Positions 18,938 through 27,717 of a stretch of DNA of 63,494 nucleotides are shown piece by piece. The notes under the pieces were generated by a model. The model had not been told where the DNA came from. It made no database searches and saw only the letters and a program-made list of their open reading frames with translations. This stretch comes from Shewanella xiamenensis (GTDB lineage: Bacteria > Pseudomonadota > Gammaproteobacteria > Enterobacterales > Shewanellaceae), in the NCBI RefSeq assembly GCF_014647135.1, contig NZ_BMOP01000022.1, forward strand, positions 1 through 63,494. Reading direction: 5' to 3'. The first letter of the stretch is position 1. Every line of letters begins with the position of its first letter. A program made the position numbers and the translations under genes.

Positions 18938-20431
18938 TTACCTGCGAGTCGATTTTCCCAGTATACCGCCGAGTAATCCGCGTAAAATTTGTTTTCCGAG
19001 TTGATTACCAACGGTTCTCGCCGCTTGTTTCGACAAGGTTTCGGCTAATCCTTGGCGGCGTTTATTACCAAAGATAAGCTCGCTAAACCAGCCTTGCTCA
19101 GCTGCTTTGGTCGTTGACGTACTGGTTGTTTGCGCAGTACTGCTGCCATTCGTCTGTTCGGTATGACGTTGATTCAGTCGCTCATAGGCGGATTCGCGAT
19201 TGACTAAAGTATCGTATTTACCACCAATCGGACTCTGATGACGGATAGCGGTTAACTCCTCGGTCGTGGCTGGCCCCATCCGGCAGCGTGGTGGTGCTAT
19301 CAAGGTGCGCTCAACCATAGTCGGCACACCTTTCTCGGCAAGGGTTGACACTAAGGCTTCGCCCACGGCGAGTTGTGAAATTACCTCGCTGACCACCAAT
19401 TTAGGATTCGATACAAAGGTTTCGGCTGCGGTTTTAACGGCTTTTTGATCCCTTGGGGTATACGCCCTGAGGGCATGCTGAATGCGATTGCCGAGCTGAC
19501 CGAGAATTTCATTGGGAATGTCGTCGGGAAATTGCGAACAGAAATATACCCCGACGCCCTTGGAGCGGATAAGCCGCATAATTTGCTCTATGCGTTTAAG
19601 CAAACTTGCTGGGCAGCCCTCAAATAATAGGTGTGCCTCATCAATAAAGAAGACTAATTTAGGTTTATCGAGATCGCCGACTTCGGGTAAATTTTCAAAG
19701 AGTTCTGATAGCAGCCAGAGTAAGAAGCTGGAATAGAGGTTAGGGGTCAAGATGAGTTTATTGGCGGCTAAAAGGTTGATAATGCCGCGCCCTTGCAAGT
19801 TAGTGCGCATCAAGTCTTCGAGTTGAAGTGCAGGTTCACCGAAAAAGTCGTTACCCCCATCGCGCGCTAAACCAAGCACTGAGCGTTGAATCGCAGCAAG
19901 GGACTGGGCGCTGATAAGCCCATATTTGGCGGAGATGTCTTTGCGCTCATCGGCCACTAAGTTGAGCATGGCGCGCAAATCGTCGAGGTCGAGTAACAAT
20001 AAACCTTGGTCGTCAGCCAGTTGAAACACTATGTCTAAAATACTGCTTTGGGTGTCATTGAGCTCGAGAATGCGCCCGAGTAAGGTGGGCCCCATTTCAC
20101 TCACTGTGGTGCGCAGTGGATGTCCTTGAATCCCTGCTAAGTCCCAGAACACAACAGGATTTGCCTCGGTTTGATAATCCACTATCCCGATTTCAGCGGC
20201 CCTTTTTAGTAGCTTATCGTTTGGAGTACCTGCAACCCCGAGTCCTGAAATATCGCCTTTGATATCGGTGATAAATACTGGCACCCCTTGGCGCGAGAAA
20301 CCTTCGGCTAGGGTCATCAGCGAAACGGTTTTGCCTGTGCCTGTGGCGCCAGCGATAAGTCCGTGGCGGTTGGCATATTTAAGATTTAAGTGAACCTGTT
20401 GCTCACCTTTACCTAAGAGTAGAGTATTCAA
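18938..20431 (-). CDS. HerA-like ATPase, DUF853 (YjgR family)
   Basis: A 497-residue cytosolic P-loop ATPase of the FtsK/HerA clan. Walker A is GLIAGATGTGKTVSL near residue 25. Walker B is KLVFFIDEAHLLFEG near 253. An arginine-containing segment, GNRIQHALRAYTPRDQKAV, lies near 320. The C-terminus is Thr/Ser-rich, then basic (TSKQAARTVGNQLGKQILRG). YjgR proteins are conserved but uncharacterised; hexameric translocase activity is inferred from the clan. It is monocistronic. Confidence 0.88.
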   Translation of the reverse strand: MNTLLLGKGEQQVHLNLKYANRHGLIAGATGTGKTVSLMTLAEGFSRQGVPVFITDIKGDISGLGVAGTPNDKLLKRAAEIGIVDYQTEANPVVFWDLAGIQGHPLRTTVSEMGPTLLGRILELNDTQSSILDIVFQLADDQGLLLLDLDDLRAMLNLVADERKDISAKYGLISAQSLAAIQRSVLGLARDGGNDFFGEPALQLEDLMRTNLQGRGIINLLAANKLILTPNLYSSFLLWLLSELFENLPEVGDLDKPKLVFFIDEAHLLFEGCPASLLKRIEQIMRLIRSKGVGVYFCSQFPDDIPNEILGQLGNRIQHALRAYTPRDQKAVKTAAETFVSNPKLVVSEVISQLAVGEALVSTLAEKGVPTMVERTLIAPPRCRMGPATTEELTAIRHQSPIGGKYDTLVNRESAYERLNQRHTEQTNGSSTAQTTSTSTTKAAEQGWFSELIFGNKRRQGLAETLSKQAARTVGNQLGKQILRGLLGGILGKSTRR

Positions 20432-20633
20432 GCGCAGTCCTTGTCTTCATTAATGCCGTAATGAATCGATTGAGCATCGATCGTGGCTGGATAAAAAATC
20501 ATCATCCAGTGTTTGCCTTTAGCCAATTTCTGTCAATGCTGATGAATGCATAATCGATACAGCTCAAGTAAAGCTTGGTAATGTTAGTTTGGCTAAGTGT
20601 AGTTATTTTGTAGCATTTGTTGCGGAGTCGAAG

Positions 20634-20867
20634 ATGAAAACCCCATTGATTATGTTAGTCTTGTCCACATTATTATTGACCTCTGGCTGTGCTGAGTTGG
20701 CCTGTTCCGCCCGGACGGATGTCGACCCCTATGAGCCAATGCTAGATAAACAACGCTGCGTGGCGGAGGCGGATAAGCAGTTAACTGCCCATGAAAAGGC
20801 CAAAAAGGCTGAAGAGGAACAACAGCTTAAAGAAGCTGTGGATCGAGCGATTAAACAACGTCAATAA
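20634..20867 (+). CDS. small lipoprotein
   Basis: 77 residues. The N-terminus is a lipoprotein signal with lipobox LTSGC near residue 18. A Cys-containing segment and a charged Lys/Glu/Gln coiled-coil tail (LTAHEKAKKAEEEQQLKEAV) follow. The ATG at 20634 is preceded by GGAG at good spacing; the frame is open 15 codons further upstream without one. It leads a small cluster with the next membrane protein, 11 bp away. No family was recognised. Confidence 0.7.
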   Translation: MKTPLIMLVLSTLLLTSGCAELACSARTDVDPYEPMLDKQRCVAEADKQLTAHEKAKKAEEEQQLKEAVDRAIKQRQ

Positions 20868-20878
20868 AAAGGATTGGT

Positions 20879-21304
20879 ATGAAGGGAGCGGGAGGAACAC
20901 AGGGCGGTATTGGCCAGTTTTTTATCGGGCTTGCTATGATGTGTGCGGGATTTTATCTATTATTCAATGCGATACAGGTAAGTTCCAGCTTTGGGCTAGG
21001 TTACGGCCTCTATCGCATGAATGCCTTTGGACAGGGATTTTCGATCACCACAGGTATGGTGATGCTGCCGTTTATCATCGGGATAGTGATGGTATTTTTT
21101 GATGGCAAGACCAAGCTCGGTTGGCTGCTCACCTTAGGCTCGTTAGTTGCCTTGATTACTGGCGTTATCAGCTCGATTCAGTTTCACTTTAGGGCCATGT
21201 CGGCCTTCGATTTGATTGTGATTTTAGTGTTAGCCTTTGGTGGACTCGGGCTGTTTTTGCGCTCGTTAAAAGAGGCGCCCACTGAGCAGAATGATCCCAA
21301 ATAA
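20879..21304 (+). CDS. small membrane protein of unknown function
   Basis: 141 residues with a glycine-rich start and about four membrane segments (residues 12-32, 55-78, 84-105, 112-130), ending in a short charged tail. It starts 11 bp after the small lipoprotein and 47 bp before the zinc peptidase, so the three may be co-transcribed. I do not recognise the family. Confidence 0.7.
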   Translation: MKGAGGTQGGIGQFFIGLAMMCAGFYLLFNAIQVSSSFGLGYGLYRMNAFGQGFSITTGMVMLPFIIGIVMVFFDGKTKLGWLLTLGSLVALITGVISSIQFHFRAMSAFDLIVILVLAFGGLGLFLRSLKEAPTEQNDPK

Positions 21305-21351
21305 CGGCTAAACTGAAATGTCTATTGCATACCCATAGCCGAGGAAATCCA

Positions 21352-22230
21352 ATGCGTTGGCGTGACAGTGACCGCAGCTCCAATATCGAAGACAGACGGG
21401 ACCAACAGATGGCCTCCGCGGGTGTGCCCAGTGCGCTCCTGCTTAGGTTATTGCCTTTTCTGCTGCAAACTAAAATCGGCCGAGTGATATTGCTACTAGG
21501 CGGGTTATATTTTGCGTTTCAATACTTTACTGGCGGATTATCCCTCGAGCCGAGTAATCAAGCGGGATTTAGTCAGTCACAATCGGCCAGCAATACCACG
21601 GCTCAAGATGAAAATGCCCAGTTTGTGGCGGCGATTCTCGGCACGACGGAAACCGTTTGGAATCAATTGCTACAAGGGCGATATGTCGAACCTAAGCTAG
21701 TGCTTTATCGCAATATGACCTCAACCGGATGCGGTATGGGGCAGGCGCAATCTGGGCCTTTCTATTGCCCCGCTGACAGCAAAGTCTATATCGATTTGAG
21801 TTTTCTCGAGGAGTTGAAAAAACTCGGGGCGCCGGGGGATTTCGCCTTTGCCTATGTAATTGCCCACGAGGTCGGTCACCATGTGCAGAACCTACTCGGC
21901 ACCAGCACTAAAGTGCGTCAGGCGCAGCAAGCCGCTAGCAAGGCGCAGGCCAATCAACTGAGTGTTGCCCTCGAATTGCAAGCCGACTGTTATGCTGGCG
22001 TGTGGGGGCATTATGTCGATAGACAGCTCAATTTGCTTGAGCCTGGCGATGTAGAAGAAGGCATTGCCGCCGCCAGTGCAGTGGGGGATGATCGCTTGCA
22101 AAAAATGGCGGGTCGCGCGGTGCAACCCGAAGCCTTTACCCATGGTAGTTCGGCTGACAGAGTGAAATGGTTTAATATCGGCTTTGCCTCCGGCAAGCTC
22201 GCTAGCTGCAATACTTTTAATAGCAAATAG
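21352..22230 (+). CDS. neutral zinc metallopeptidase (YpfJ family)
   Basis: 292 residues, beginning MRWRDSDRSSNIEDRR, the conserved YpfJ start. A single membrane segment lies near residues 41-56 and a Ser/Gln/Asn-rich linker follows. The peptidase domain has the zinc motif VIAHEVGHHVQNLLG near residue 175 and the downstream ELQADCYAGVWGHY helix, which carries the third ligand region. GCGMGQAQSGPFYCPAD probably forms a disulfide. It acts in the periplasm, anchored to the inner membrane; the substrate is unknown. The frame is open upstream, but the ATG at 21352 matches the family start. Confidence 0.88.
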   Translation: MRWRDSDRSSNIEDRRDQQMASAGVPSALLLRLLPFLLQTKIGRVILLLGGLYFAFQYFTGGLSLEPSNQAGFSQSQSASNTTAQDENAQFVAAILGTTETVWNQLLQGRYVEPKLVLYRNMTSTGCGMGQAQSGPFYCPADSKVYIDLSFLEELKKLGAPGDFAFAYVIAHEVGHHVQNLLGTSTKVRQAQQAASKAQANQLSVALELQADCYAGVWGHYVDRQLNLLEPGDVEEGIAAASAVGDDRLQKMAGRAVQPEAFTHGSSADRVKWFNIGFASGKLASCNTFNSK

Positions 22231-22264
22231 CGAGCAGGTAATCGCGCCAACGTAGGATGGGTAG

Positions 22265-22678
22265 ATGGCATTTGAAGATAGGTTTCGGCTCAGTAGTCAT
22301 GCAGTGATCACCAATGAGTTAGGGCAAGTGCTGCTGCTTAAGGCGAACTATGGCAATTTTGCTTGGGGTTTACCCGGCGGCGCCTTAGAGCTTGGAGAGA
22401 CCATTCACGAGGCCTTGCTGCGCGAATGCCAAGAGGAATTGGGGCTTGGGGTTAACATCCATTACCTAAGCGGCGTTTATTATCACAGCGCCTATCAATC
22501 CCAAGCCTTTATCTTTCGCTGCGAGCTAGTACAACCCTCGCCTGATACGGCAATTTGTTTAAGCCACGAACATTCAGAATTTGCCTTCCATGATATCGAC
22601 ACGCTTAGCGCGGTTCAGCAGCAAAGAGTTAGAGATTGTCTTAATTTCAACGGTGTTGTCGTGAGTGCGAAGTTTTAA
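22265..22678 (+). CDS. Nudix hydrolase
   Basis: 137 residues. The Nudix box is complete: GGALELGETIHEALLRECQ followed by EELGL, with all the acidic and Arg catalytic positions. Such enzymes hydrolyse nucleoside diphosphates linked to another group. The substrate cannot be told from sequence. The strands before the box (SSHAVITNELGQVLLLKANY) fit the common fold. It follows the zinc peptidase by 34 bp. Confidence 0.88.
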   Translation: MAFEDRFRLSSHAVITNELGQVLLLKANYGNFAWGLPGGALELGETIHEALLRECQEELGLGVNIHYLSGVYYHSAYQSQAFIFRCELVQPSPDTAICLSHEHSEFAFHDIDTLSAVQQQRVRDCLNFNGVVVSAKF

Positions 22679-22720
22679 GGCTTGGCCAGTAAGTATCTAC
22701 AACAATAAAAAGAGACAGCA

Positions 22721-23725
22721 ATGAAACTCGGTCGTAACGATCCTTGCCATTGTGGCAGTGGTAAAAAGTTTAAACGTTGTTGTATGAACAGCGTTTTCCA
22801 GCAACATGCCCAAGTGTTCGATGATGTTGAGGCCATGTTGGCAATGAACCCAAATTTGAGCCTTGATGAACTTAACGCAGCTTTACAATACAAAGTGCAA
22901 GACCGCAATAATCAACCTCATCCCGATTTTTGTGGCGTAACACCAACACAAATGGCCAATTGGCTTTATGCGCCGTTTGAGCAATTACAGTGGGTGACAA
23001 TCAGCACACCAGACGATCTTTCAACCAGTCCGGTGATGCGTTATCTAGCGCTAATTCTTGATGAGGCCATGGCGCAAGAAGGCTCCTTCAAAGCCACAAG
23101 TAAAGGCAGCTTACCGACTAAGTTGGTTAAACAGGCCAGTGAGTTATTACCTGAGTTTGCCGTTGCTCAGTTTCCAATAAATATTAGCATCAGCGAGTTT
23201 GCGGGCAGTAACGAAGATAAATTTAATGCCTTGCACTACACCCGAGTGTTAGCCGACATTTGCGGTATTATTTACCTTCGTAGTGGCCGTTATCACGTTA
23301 AAAAGTCAGCGCAAAAGCAGTATCAAGCTCTAGGCATACAGGCATTTTTTAAACCTATGTTAGAGGCCGCCATCAGCCAATATAACTGGGGATATTTGGA
23401 CGGTTTTGAATACGATATCGACTTGCGACCCTTTTGGCTGTTTATGCTGTGGCGCCTACAAGGTCATCACAGTGTAGAAAAGCTGGTGAAAGAGGTGATG
23501 ACAGCTTTCCCCGATTTACTTCAGTCCTTGCCTACGGATGATTACTTCTCGCCAGAAAGAAGTTTAAGCATGCTCATCGAATCAAGATTTATTGAGCGAT
23601 TTTTACAGTTTTGGGGATTTTTGATCATTGAGCCAAGGCGTTACAAAGGCGCTGAACCGATCGGCAGAGTTGTTAAGGTACAGCCTTTGTTAAAACAAAC
23701 TTTTCAATTCACCATTAACGCATAG
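22721..23725 (+). CDS. SEC-C-motif protein of unknown function
   Basis: 334 residues. The N-terminus is a SEC-C zinc motif (MKLGRNDPCHCGSGKKFKRC, then C), which in SecA and many other proteins binds zinc and can contact the ribosome or SecB. The remaining about 300 residues are soluble and alpha/beta-like, with no family I recognise. A good ribosome site (AAAAAGAGA) lies upstream. The next gene begins 10 bp after its stop, so the two form an operon at the left edge of the accessory region before uvrD. Confidence 0.8.
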   Translation: MKLGRNDPCHCGSGKKFKRCCMNSVFQQHAQVFDDVEAMLAMNPNLSLDELNAALQYKVQDRNNQPHPDFCGVTPTQMANWLYAPFEQLQWVTISTPDDLSTSPVMRYLALILDEAMAQEGSFKATSKGSLPTKLVKQASELLPEFAVAQFPINISISEFAGSNEDKFNALHYTRVLADICGIIYLRSGRYHVKKSAQKQYQALGIQAFFKPMLEAAISQYNWGYLDGFEYDIDLRPFWLFMLWRLQGHHSVEKLVKEVMTAFPDLLQSLPTDDYFSPERSLSMLIESRFIERFLQFWGFLIIEPRRYKGAEPIGRVVKVQPLLKQTFQFTINA

Positions 23726-23735
23726 CAAGGCCATC

Positions 23736-24854
23736 GTGAGCGAATATCAATACTATAAATTCGAGCGTCTGGATGGTTACTTAGATGCTAAGGCGCGCCA
23801 AGCACTCAGAACCATTTCAAGCCGTGCGGACATCACTGCTACGTCCTTTCAGGTGTATTACACCTACAGTGACTTAAAGGCGGAACCTTCTACGCTGATG
23901 TTAAAATACTTCGATATCGGGTTTTACTATGCCGATTGGGGCTCAATCGATGTATACATCAAGTTACCTGCCGGAACGATCCCTGAAGCGTTGCTTGCCT
24001 TTTCAAGCGATGGGCTTCATGTACATCAAAGCGATGAGTGGCAACTGCTGATTTTTTCCATCGAAGAGTATGGCGAGTATTTTGACGATGAACAGGCTGA
24101 CGACTTTTTCCAGCATTTAGCTGGGTTACGTAGCGAGTTAATCCACGGGAATTGGTGTCTTGTGTACTTTATGTGGCTCAAAGCGTTTGATTGTAATGAA
24201 GAACCTGAAGAAATACCGTTAATTCAATACGATTTTGAGCATCTCAGTGAAGAGGTGCAGACGTTTGCGGCGCTGTATGATATTCCGTTAGCATGGGTTA
24301 AGGCACTTGCGATGGTGCTGAACGAACAACCAAGTCACCAAGCCAAACAAGCCCAATTTCAGTTTGATGCGTGGCTGCATAATCTCACGGATGCGGAGAA
24401 AGACACGCTATTACGCACGCTGTTTGAGCAAGGCCAGCTAACCCGTCACCAAGCCTTAGCACTGACGCGAAAAGAATCGGCCAACACCGACGAAATCTAT
24501 CAATACTGGTTAACCCCCGACTTGATTTCCCCTTTCATAGAGCAAGCGCAAAGCCAATTACAGCAAGAGCAAGCTGAGGCGCTCGCAAAAAAATTAGCCA
24601 TCGAAAAAGCGGAAAAAGAGAAGATGTTGACGGATATCTACAATCAGCGTGAGCACAGCTGGCAGCAAGCACAAGAGCAAGCGAATCGCACCTGCGCCAG
24701 TGGCTATGATGAGGCAGCACGCTATTTGCATCAGCTGTTTGAGGCCTATCAGTTTAAAGCGGATAACGTGGCGTTTGAGCAACGTTTTAAGCGCTTTGTT
24801 GTGACTAATAATGGTCGTAAAGCGCTGTTAAACCGGTTAAGTGATTTGCTTTAA
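23736..24854 (+). CDS. uncharacterised protein with C-terminal coiled coil
   Basis: 372 residues from a GTG start with AAGG 6 bp upstream. The first about 150 residues are rich in Tyr, Phe and acidic residues (YYADWGSIDVYIKLP, EEYGEYFDDEQADDFFQHLA). The middle is helical. A charged coiled coil (about 265-310, QSQLQQEQAEALAKKLAIEK) precedes the end. No membrane segment and no catalytic motif is seen. It is translationally close to the SEC-C gene, so the two products may work together. I do not recognise the family. Confidence 0.75.
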   Translation: MSEYQYYKFERLDGYLDAKARQALRTISSRADITATSFQVYYTYSDLKAEPSTLMLKYFDIGFYYADWGSIDVYIKLPAGTIPEALLAFSSDGLHVHQSDEWQLLIFSIEEYGEYFDDEQADDFFQHLAGLRSELIHGNWCLVYFMWLKAFDCNEEPEEIPLIQYDFEHLSEEVQTFAALYDIPLAWVKALAMVLNEQPSHQAKQAQFQFDAWLHNLTDAEKDTLLRTLFEQGQLTRHQALALTRKESANTDEIYQYWLTPDLISPFIEQAQSQLQQEQAEALAKKLAIEKAEKEKMLTDIYNQREHSWQQAQEQANRTCASGYDEAARYLHQLFEAYQFKADNVAFEQRFKRFVVTNNGRKALLNRLSDLL

Positions 24855-25000
24855 ATAATGGGGTTACAGACAGGCCAAGCGTTGTTAGCAAAAAATATCG
24901 TTCAGTTTTGATTGGCTGAAAGCTTGTATGCTCCTTAGGTCTACAGATTGTTACTCATAAAGTCACTTTGTGTCGACCTCGGGATGCTAAGCAAGGCTCT

Positions 25001-26320
25001 TTACCATCTCTGTGGTAAATACTGGGTGAAATACAAAGGCATTACAATATTGGTTTGTTCTAACGCCGATGAGCCTTGTGTGCCAGTTAACTTAAAGGTT
25101 TTACTTGGAGCACATTTTTCAACGTAGGATGCCAACGATTTAGCTCTGGTACGTTTGCCACTTTTGACTTCAACAGGGATGATATCGCCTTCATCGGTTG
25201 CCAAAATAAACTCGATTTCGGCGCGAGCGTCATTCCATGAATAGCTTGGGTCAACGCCAATAGCAGTGAGCTCTTGTTGTACAAAGTTTTCAGCCACATA
25301 GCCTTTGTATTCGTAATTTTGTTGCTTAATCTCTTTATAACTGCTGCCCAGCATATGATTGAGCAGCCCCACATCAAATAGAAACAATTTAACCATATTT
25401 TCTTTTTTATAGGCCGCCAGCGGCGATTTCGGCAGCCCTTCAATAGGGTAGTTTGGCAAGGCTAAGCGGCAGCAGTGAAGCCAATGGATCGCGGTCTCAA
25501 AATCGCTATAACGAGATTTGCGCTCATGCACATGTTTAAATTTAAAGCGTTTAACGGACTCATCACTTACAAGTGATAGCTGCGCTGGAATACTGTTAAA
25601 CACAGATTCAATCAGTGTGGCATCGACCTTGCCCGCGTACTTGCCAAAATCGCGGCGATAACCTTCAACTAAATCGGCATGAATTTTTGTGACTTTTTCA
25701 ACCCGCTCTAAAATGCTCGCATCTTTCAACCTATACCAAGCGGAAACGGCTTCTGGCATACCACCGGTAAAAAAGTAATCTGTAAGTTTATCCATCAATT
25801 TAGTGTGCACCGCCGGTGTGCTTGCTTGGGCTTCAAACGCTTTGATCAGTGCTTGCTCGTTGGATGCGTAAATAAACTCTTGGAAGGTCAGAGGTCGTAA
25901 ATTGTATTGTTCTACCTTACCTACAGGGAAGGTGTTGAGCAAACCAATATTCGAGCCGCTTGCTGCGACAAAATAGGACGGTGCTTTTTCAGCAAAATAC
26001 TTTAGTGAGGTAACGGCACGCTCACATTCGCCAATTTCATCTAATATCAGCAGATCGGTTTCTGGGTTGAACGCCTGATTGGTCAACAGCTCAATGTTCA
26101 TTATTAGCTTGTCTGGTGACAGTGAGCCATCGAATGCTTGTTTGTAGGCGGGATTTTCAAGAAAGTCGATACGCAGGATGTTGGCAAAGGTGTTACCAAA
26201 CAACTCTTGCAGCAGATAGGTTTTACCCGTTTGTCTTGCGCCATCGATCAATAATGGCTTGCGCACAGGTTGATTTTTCCATGCGATTAAGGCGTTGAGT
26301 AGGTTGCGCTGCATTGTCAT
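25001..26320 (-). CDS. AAA_14/DUF4143 ATPase
   Basis: 439 residues of the prokaryotic ATPase family that pairs an N-terminal AAA domain with a C-terminal DUF4143 nuclease-like fold. Walker A is LIDGARQTGKTYLLQEL (residues 23-39). Walker B is LLILDEIGECERAVTSLKYF near 93. The FVAASGSNIGLL sensor segment is near 120. The C-terminal domain contains EIEFILATDEGDIIPVEVKSGK, resembling the acidic/Lys core of PD-(D/E)XK nucleases. Such genes are common accessory genes, and their function is mostly unknown. An ATG six bases into the gene (26314) is better spaced from GGGAA. Two long palindromes overlap its promoter. Confidence 0.85.
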   Translation of the reverse strand: MTMQRNLLNALIAWKNQPVRKPLLIDGARQTGKTYLLQELFGNTFANILRIDFLENPAYKQAFDGSLSPDKLIMNIELLTNQAFNPETDLLILDEIGECERAVTSLKYFAEKAPSYFVAASGSNIGLLNTFPVGKVEQYNLRPLTFQEFIYASNEQALIKAFEAQASTPAVHTKLMDKLTDYFFTGGMPEAVSAWYRLKDASILERVEKVTKIHADLVEGYRRDFGKYAGKVDATLIESVFNSIPAQLSLVSDESVKRFKFKHVHERKSRYSDFETAIHWLHCCRLALPNYPIEGLPKSPLAAYKKENMVKLFLFDVGLLNHMLGSSYKEIKQQNYEYKGYVAENFVQQELTAIGVDPSYSWNDARAEIEFILATDEGDIIPVEVKSGKRTRAKSLASYVEKCAPSKTFKLTGTQGSSALEQTNIVMPLYFTQYLPQRW

Positions 26321-26367
26321 TTCCCGTCAATTAAGATTGTTAACGGCCTATACTATAACTCATTCTA

Positions 26368-26421
26368 CACTTTTACGCGCATAAAAGTGCGGAATTTTAC
26401 ACTTTTATGCGCATAAAAGTG
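26368..26421. promoter_or_regulatory. twin 22-bp palindromic operators upstream of the AAA ATPase
   Basis: Two 22-bp palindromes occupy 26368-26389 and 26400-26421. The second is perfect (CACTTTTATGC then its reverse complement); the first differs in one base. Their centres are 32 bp apart, about three helical turns, so bound dimers would lie on the same face. On the minus strand a TATAGT -10-like hexamer lies just downstream, so they would overlap or flank the promoter of the ATPase gene. No regulator gene is adjacent. Confidence 0.7.
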
Positions 26422-26500
26422 ATAATTCGATCTGTTTCATGCATGTTACTCTTTATTTAATTTAAAATTAACGAGTTACCGATTGTTCAATTTATAAAAT

Positions 26501-26604
26501 CAAAGTCAAAGTCAAAGTCAAAGTCAAAGTCAAAGTCGTGGGGTTTCATCCCCTGATTTTTAATCAAGAGTCGACCAAGGAGGACTGCTCGTCCTATCCT
26601 CCTT
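26501..26604. repeat. hexamer-hairpin repeat module, copy 1
   Basis: Six tandem CAAAGT units, then GTGGGG-tttcat-CCCC (hairpin), TGATTTTTAATCA, GAGTCGACC, and a second hairpin AAGGAGGA / TCCTCCTT. The same order recurs at 28103, 59433 and 63280. Confidence 0.85.
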
Positions 26605-26622
26605 TGATTATGAAGTTTGCTA

Positions 26623-26722
26623 TTGGTCACTTAAAGCATCAAAGAGTTGAGGATGTCCTGTTTCAACCTCACCTTATTCGGTCCTTGTGTAGCAAAATTT
26701 AACAATGGGTGTCTCAATAAAC
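26623..26722 (+). repeat. long-repeat unit U1 (100 bp, partial)
   Basis: This block matches 27771-27870 with three visible differences in 100 bases. It ends exactly at the stop codon of the minus-strand DUF2314-like gene. It is therefore the 3' flank of that gene. Confidence 0.85.
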
Positions 26723-27060
26723 TATTCGTAAATATCTATTACGTGCTTTGGCTCAAACCATACTTCCATACCAGATCTTATTTCTTCCGTGCAGTAAGGG
26801 TCATTATCAAGTTGACCTCTATAAATGTTATTGATGCGGTCTTTAACGATCACCCACATGCGCTCTACATTTAGCTCTTCCACGCCAGCGTCATCCTCCG
26901 TAATTATCTGGAAGATGAGTTTAACCAGTTGTCCTGTTTTAAGATTGCTCCTTGCCTCAAAAGAGGGAATCCAGAAAGTGTCTGAATGCTGATGGTGAAT
27001 GGCCTCACCATCATTGAGTTCCCATCCATCAATTTCTATGCGGGCAAATTTATCTTCCAT
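26722..27060 (-). CDS. DUF2314-like protein
   Basis: 112 residues, soluble and acidic. The C-terminal half, with VERMWVIVKDRINNIYRGQL then DNDPYC and GMEVWFEPKHVIDIYE, resembles DUF2314, small domains often found among immunity or accessory proteins. The family link rests on this pattern only. It lies in the repeat-rich accessory region. Its stop codon sits on the edge of repeat U1, and an attC-like sequence ends 13 bp before its start. Confidence 0.65.
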   Translation of the reverse strand: MEDKFARIEIDGWELNDGEAIHHQHSDTFWIPSFEARSNLKTGQLVKLIFQIITEDDAGVEELNVERMWVIVKDRINNIYRGQLDNDPYCTEEIRSGMEVWFEPKHVIDIYE

Positions 27061-27073
27061 AGTGCCTCAGTAA

Positions 27074-27115
27074 TCTAACGTTTAAAGCAAACGCGTGGTG
27101 CGAGTTTGTTAGGGT
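27074..27115. repeat. attC-like imperfect inverted repeat
   Basis: On the plus strand it begins ATCTAAC (fits RYYYAAC) and ends GTTAGGG (six of seven of GTTRRRY). Read on the minus strand the end is GTTAGAT, a perfect GTTRRRY, 13 bp before the start codon of the DUF2314-like gene. Inner arms CAAAC-t-CGC and GCGTTTG pair with one extra base. At 42 bp it is shorter than usual attC sites and its spacers are unequal, so it may be a relic or a coincidence. Confidence 0.35.
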
Positions 27116-27168
27116 CTTATGCCAGTTTATATATGACACAGTCCCCTAAACGGTTTTAGTTTTATAGC

Positions 27169-27340
27169 CGAAAGCTAGCTTGCCATATATGGGAATACTC
27201 ACACAATTGCTCAATTATCCATGCTGCAATTCCGAGGGATGGTGTATTCCTTTAATTGTTGAGTTGTTTTGGGTGACTTAAAACATTGAAGAGTTGTGGA
27301 TATCTTGTTTCACCTTGTGCCTACGATTGTTAGATGGGCC
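27169..27340 (+). repeat. long-repeat unit U2 (diverged)
   Basis: Recognisable but diverged copy of the 185-bp unit: CGAAAGCTAGCT, then CTCACACAATT, TTCCGAGGGATGGTGTATTC, GAGTTGTTTTGGGTGACTTA, and a final TTGTTAGATGGGCC. It directly follows the 3' end of the 105-residue minus-strand gene. Confidence 0.7.
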
Positions 27341-27343
27341 ATT

Positions 27344-27661
27344 CTACCCACCAACCGAACTTATAACTTTGTGTACGAAACCCAAAACAAACAACGCTAG
27401 AACCATTAACACCAACACCACGGGAACTCCAACGATAATACGCAGCCCACTTGGCATGCGCTTAAAGAATGACGCATCCAATACGAATTCGCCTGTAAAC
27501 TCCAGTATCACCCAAGCCGGAATACCTAAAAAGAATAAAGCGACCCAACCTAAAAATGATCGGGGAATTGTGGGGTAAAAATGCATCACTAGCAGGATGG
27601 AAATAAATCCAGTTATTCCAACGAAACTCAGTATACCCTTGACATTCATATTAGCTCTCAT
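27344..27661 (-). CDS. small membrane protein of unknown function
   Basis: 105 residues with three membrane segments (about residues 10-28, 35-55, 73-98) and a short basic turn (FKRMPSG). The family was not recognised. It lies in the repeat array, with U2 at its 3' end and U3 upstream. It reads in the same direction as the DUF2314-like gene. Confidence 0.6.
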   Translation of the reverse strand: MRANMNVKGILSFVGITGFISILLVMHFYPTIPRSFLGWVALFFLGIPAWVILEFTGEFVLDASFFKRMPSGLRIIVGVPVVLVLMVLALFVLGFVHKVISSVGG

Positions 27662-27717
27662 GCCTCACACATTGGTTTGGTGTCTCGTTAAACTCTCTCA
27701 CGCAACGAACGCAAATG

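Noticed and set aside
26501..26604. hexamer tract as a CRISPR array
   Set aside because: Six-base tandem units without spacers; no cas genes anywhere in the window.
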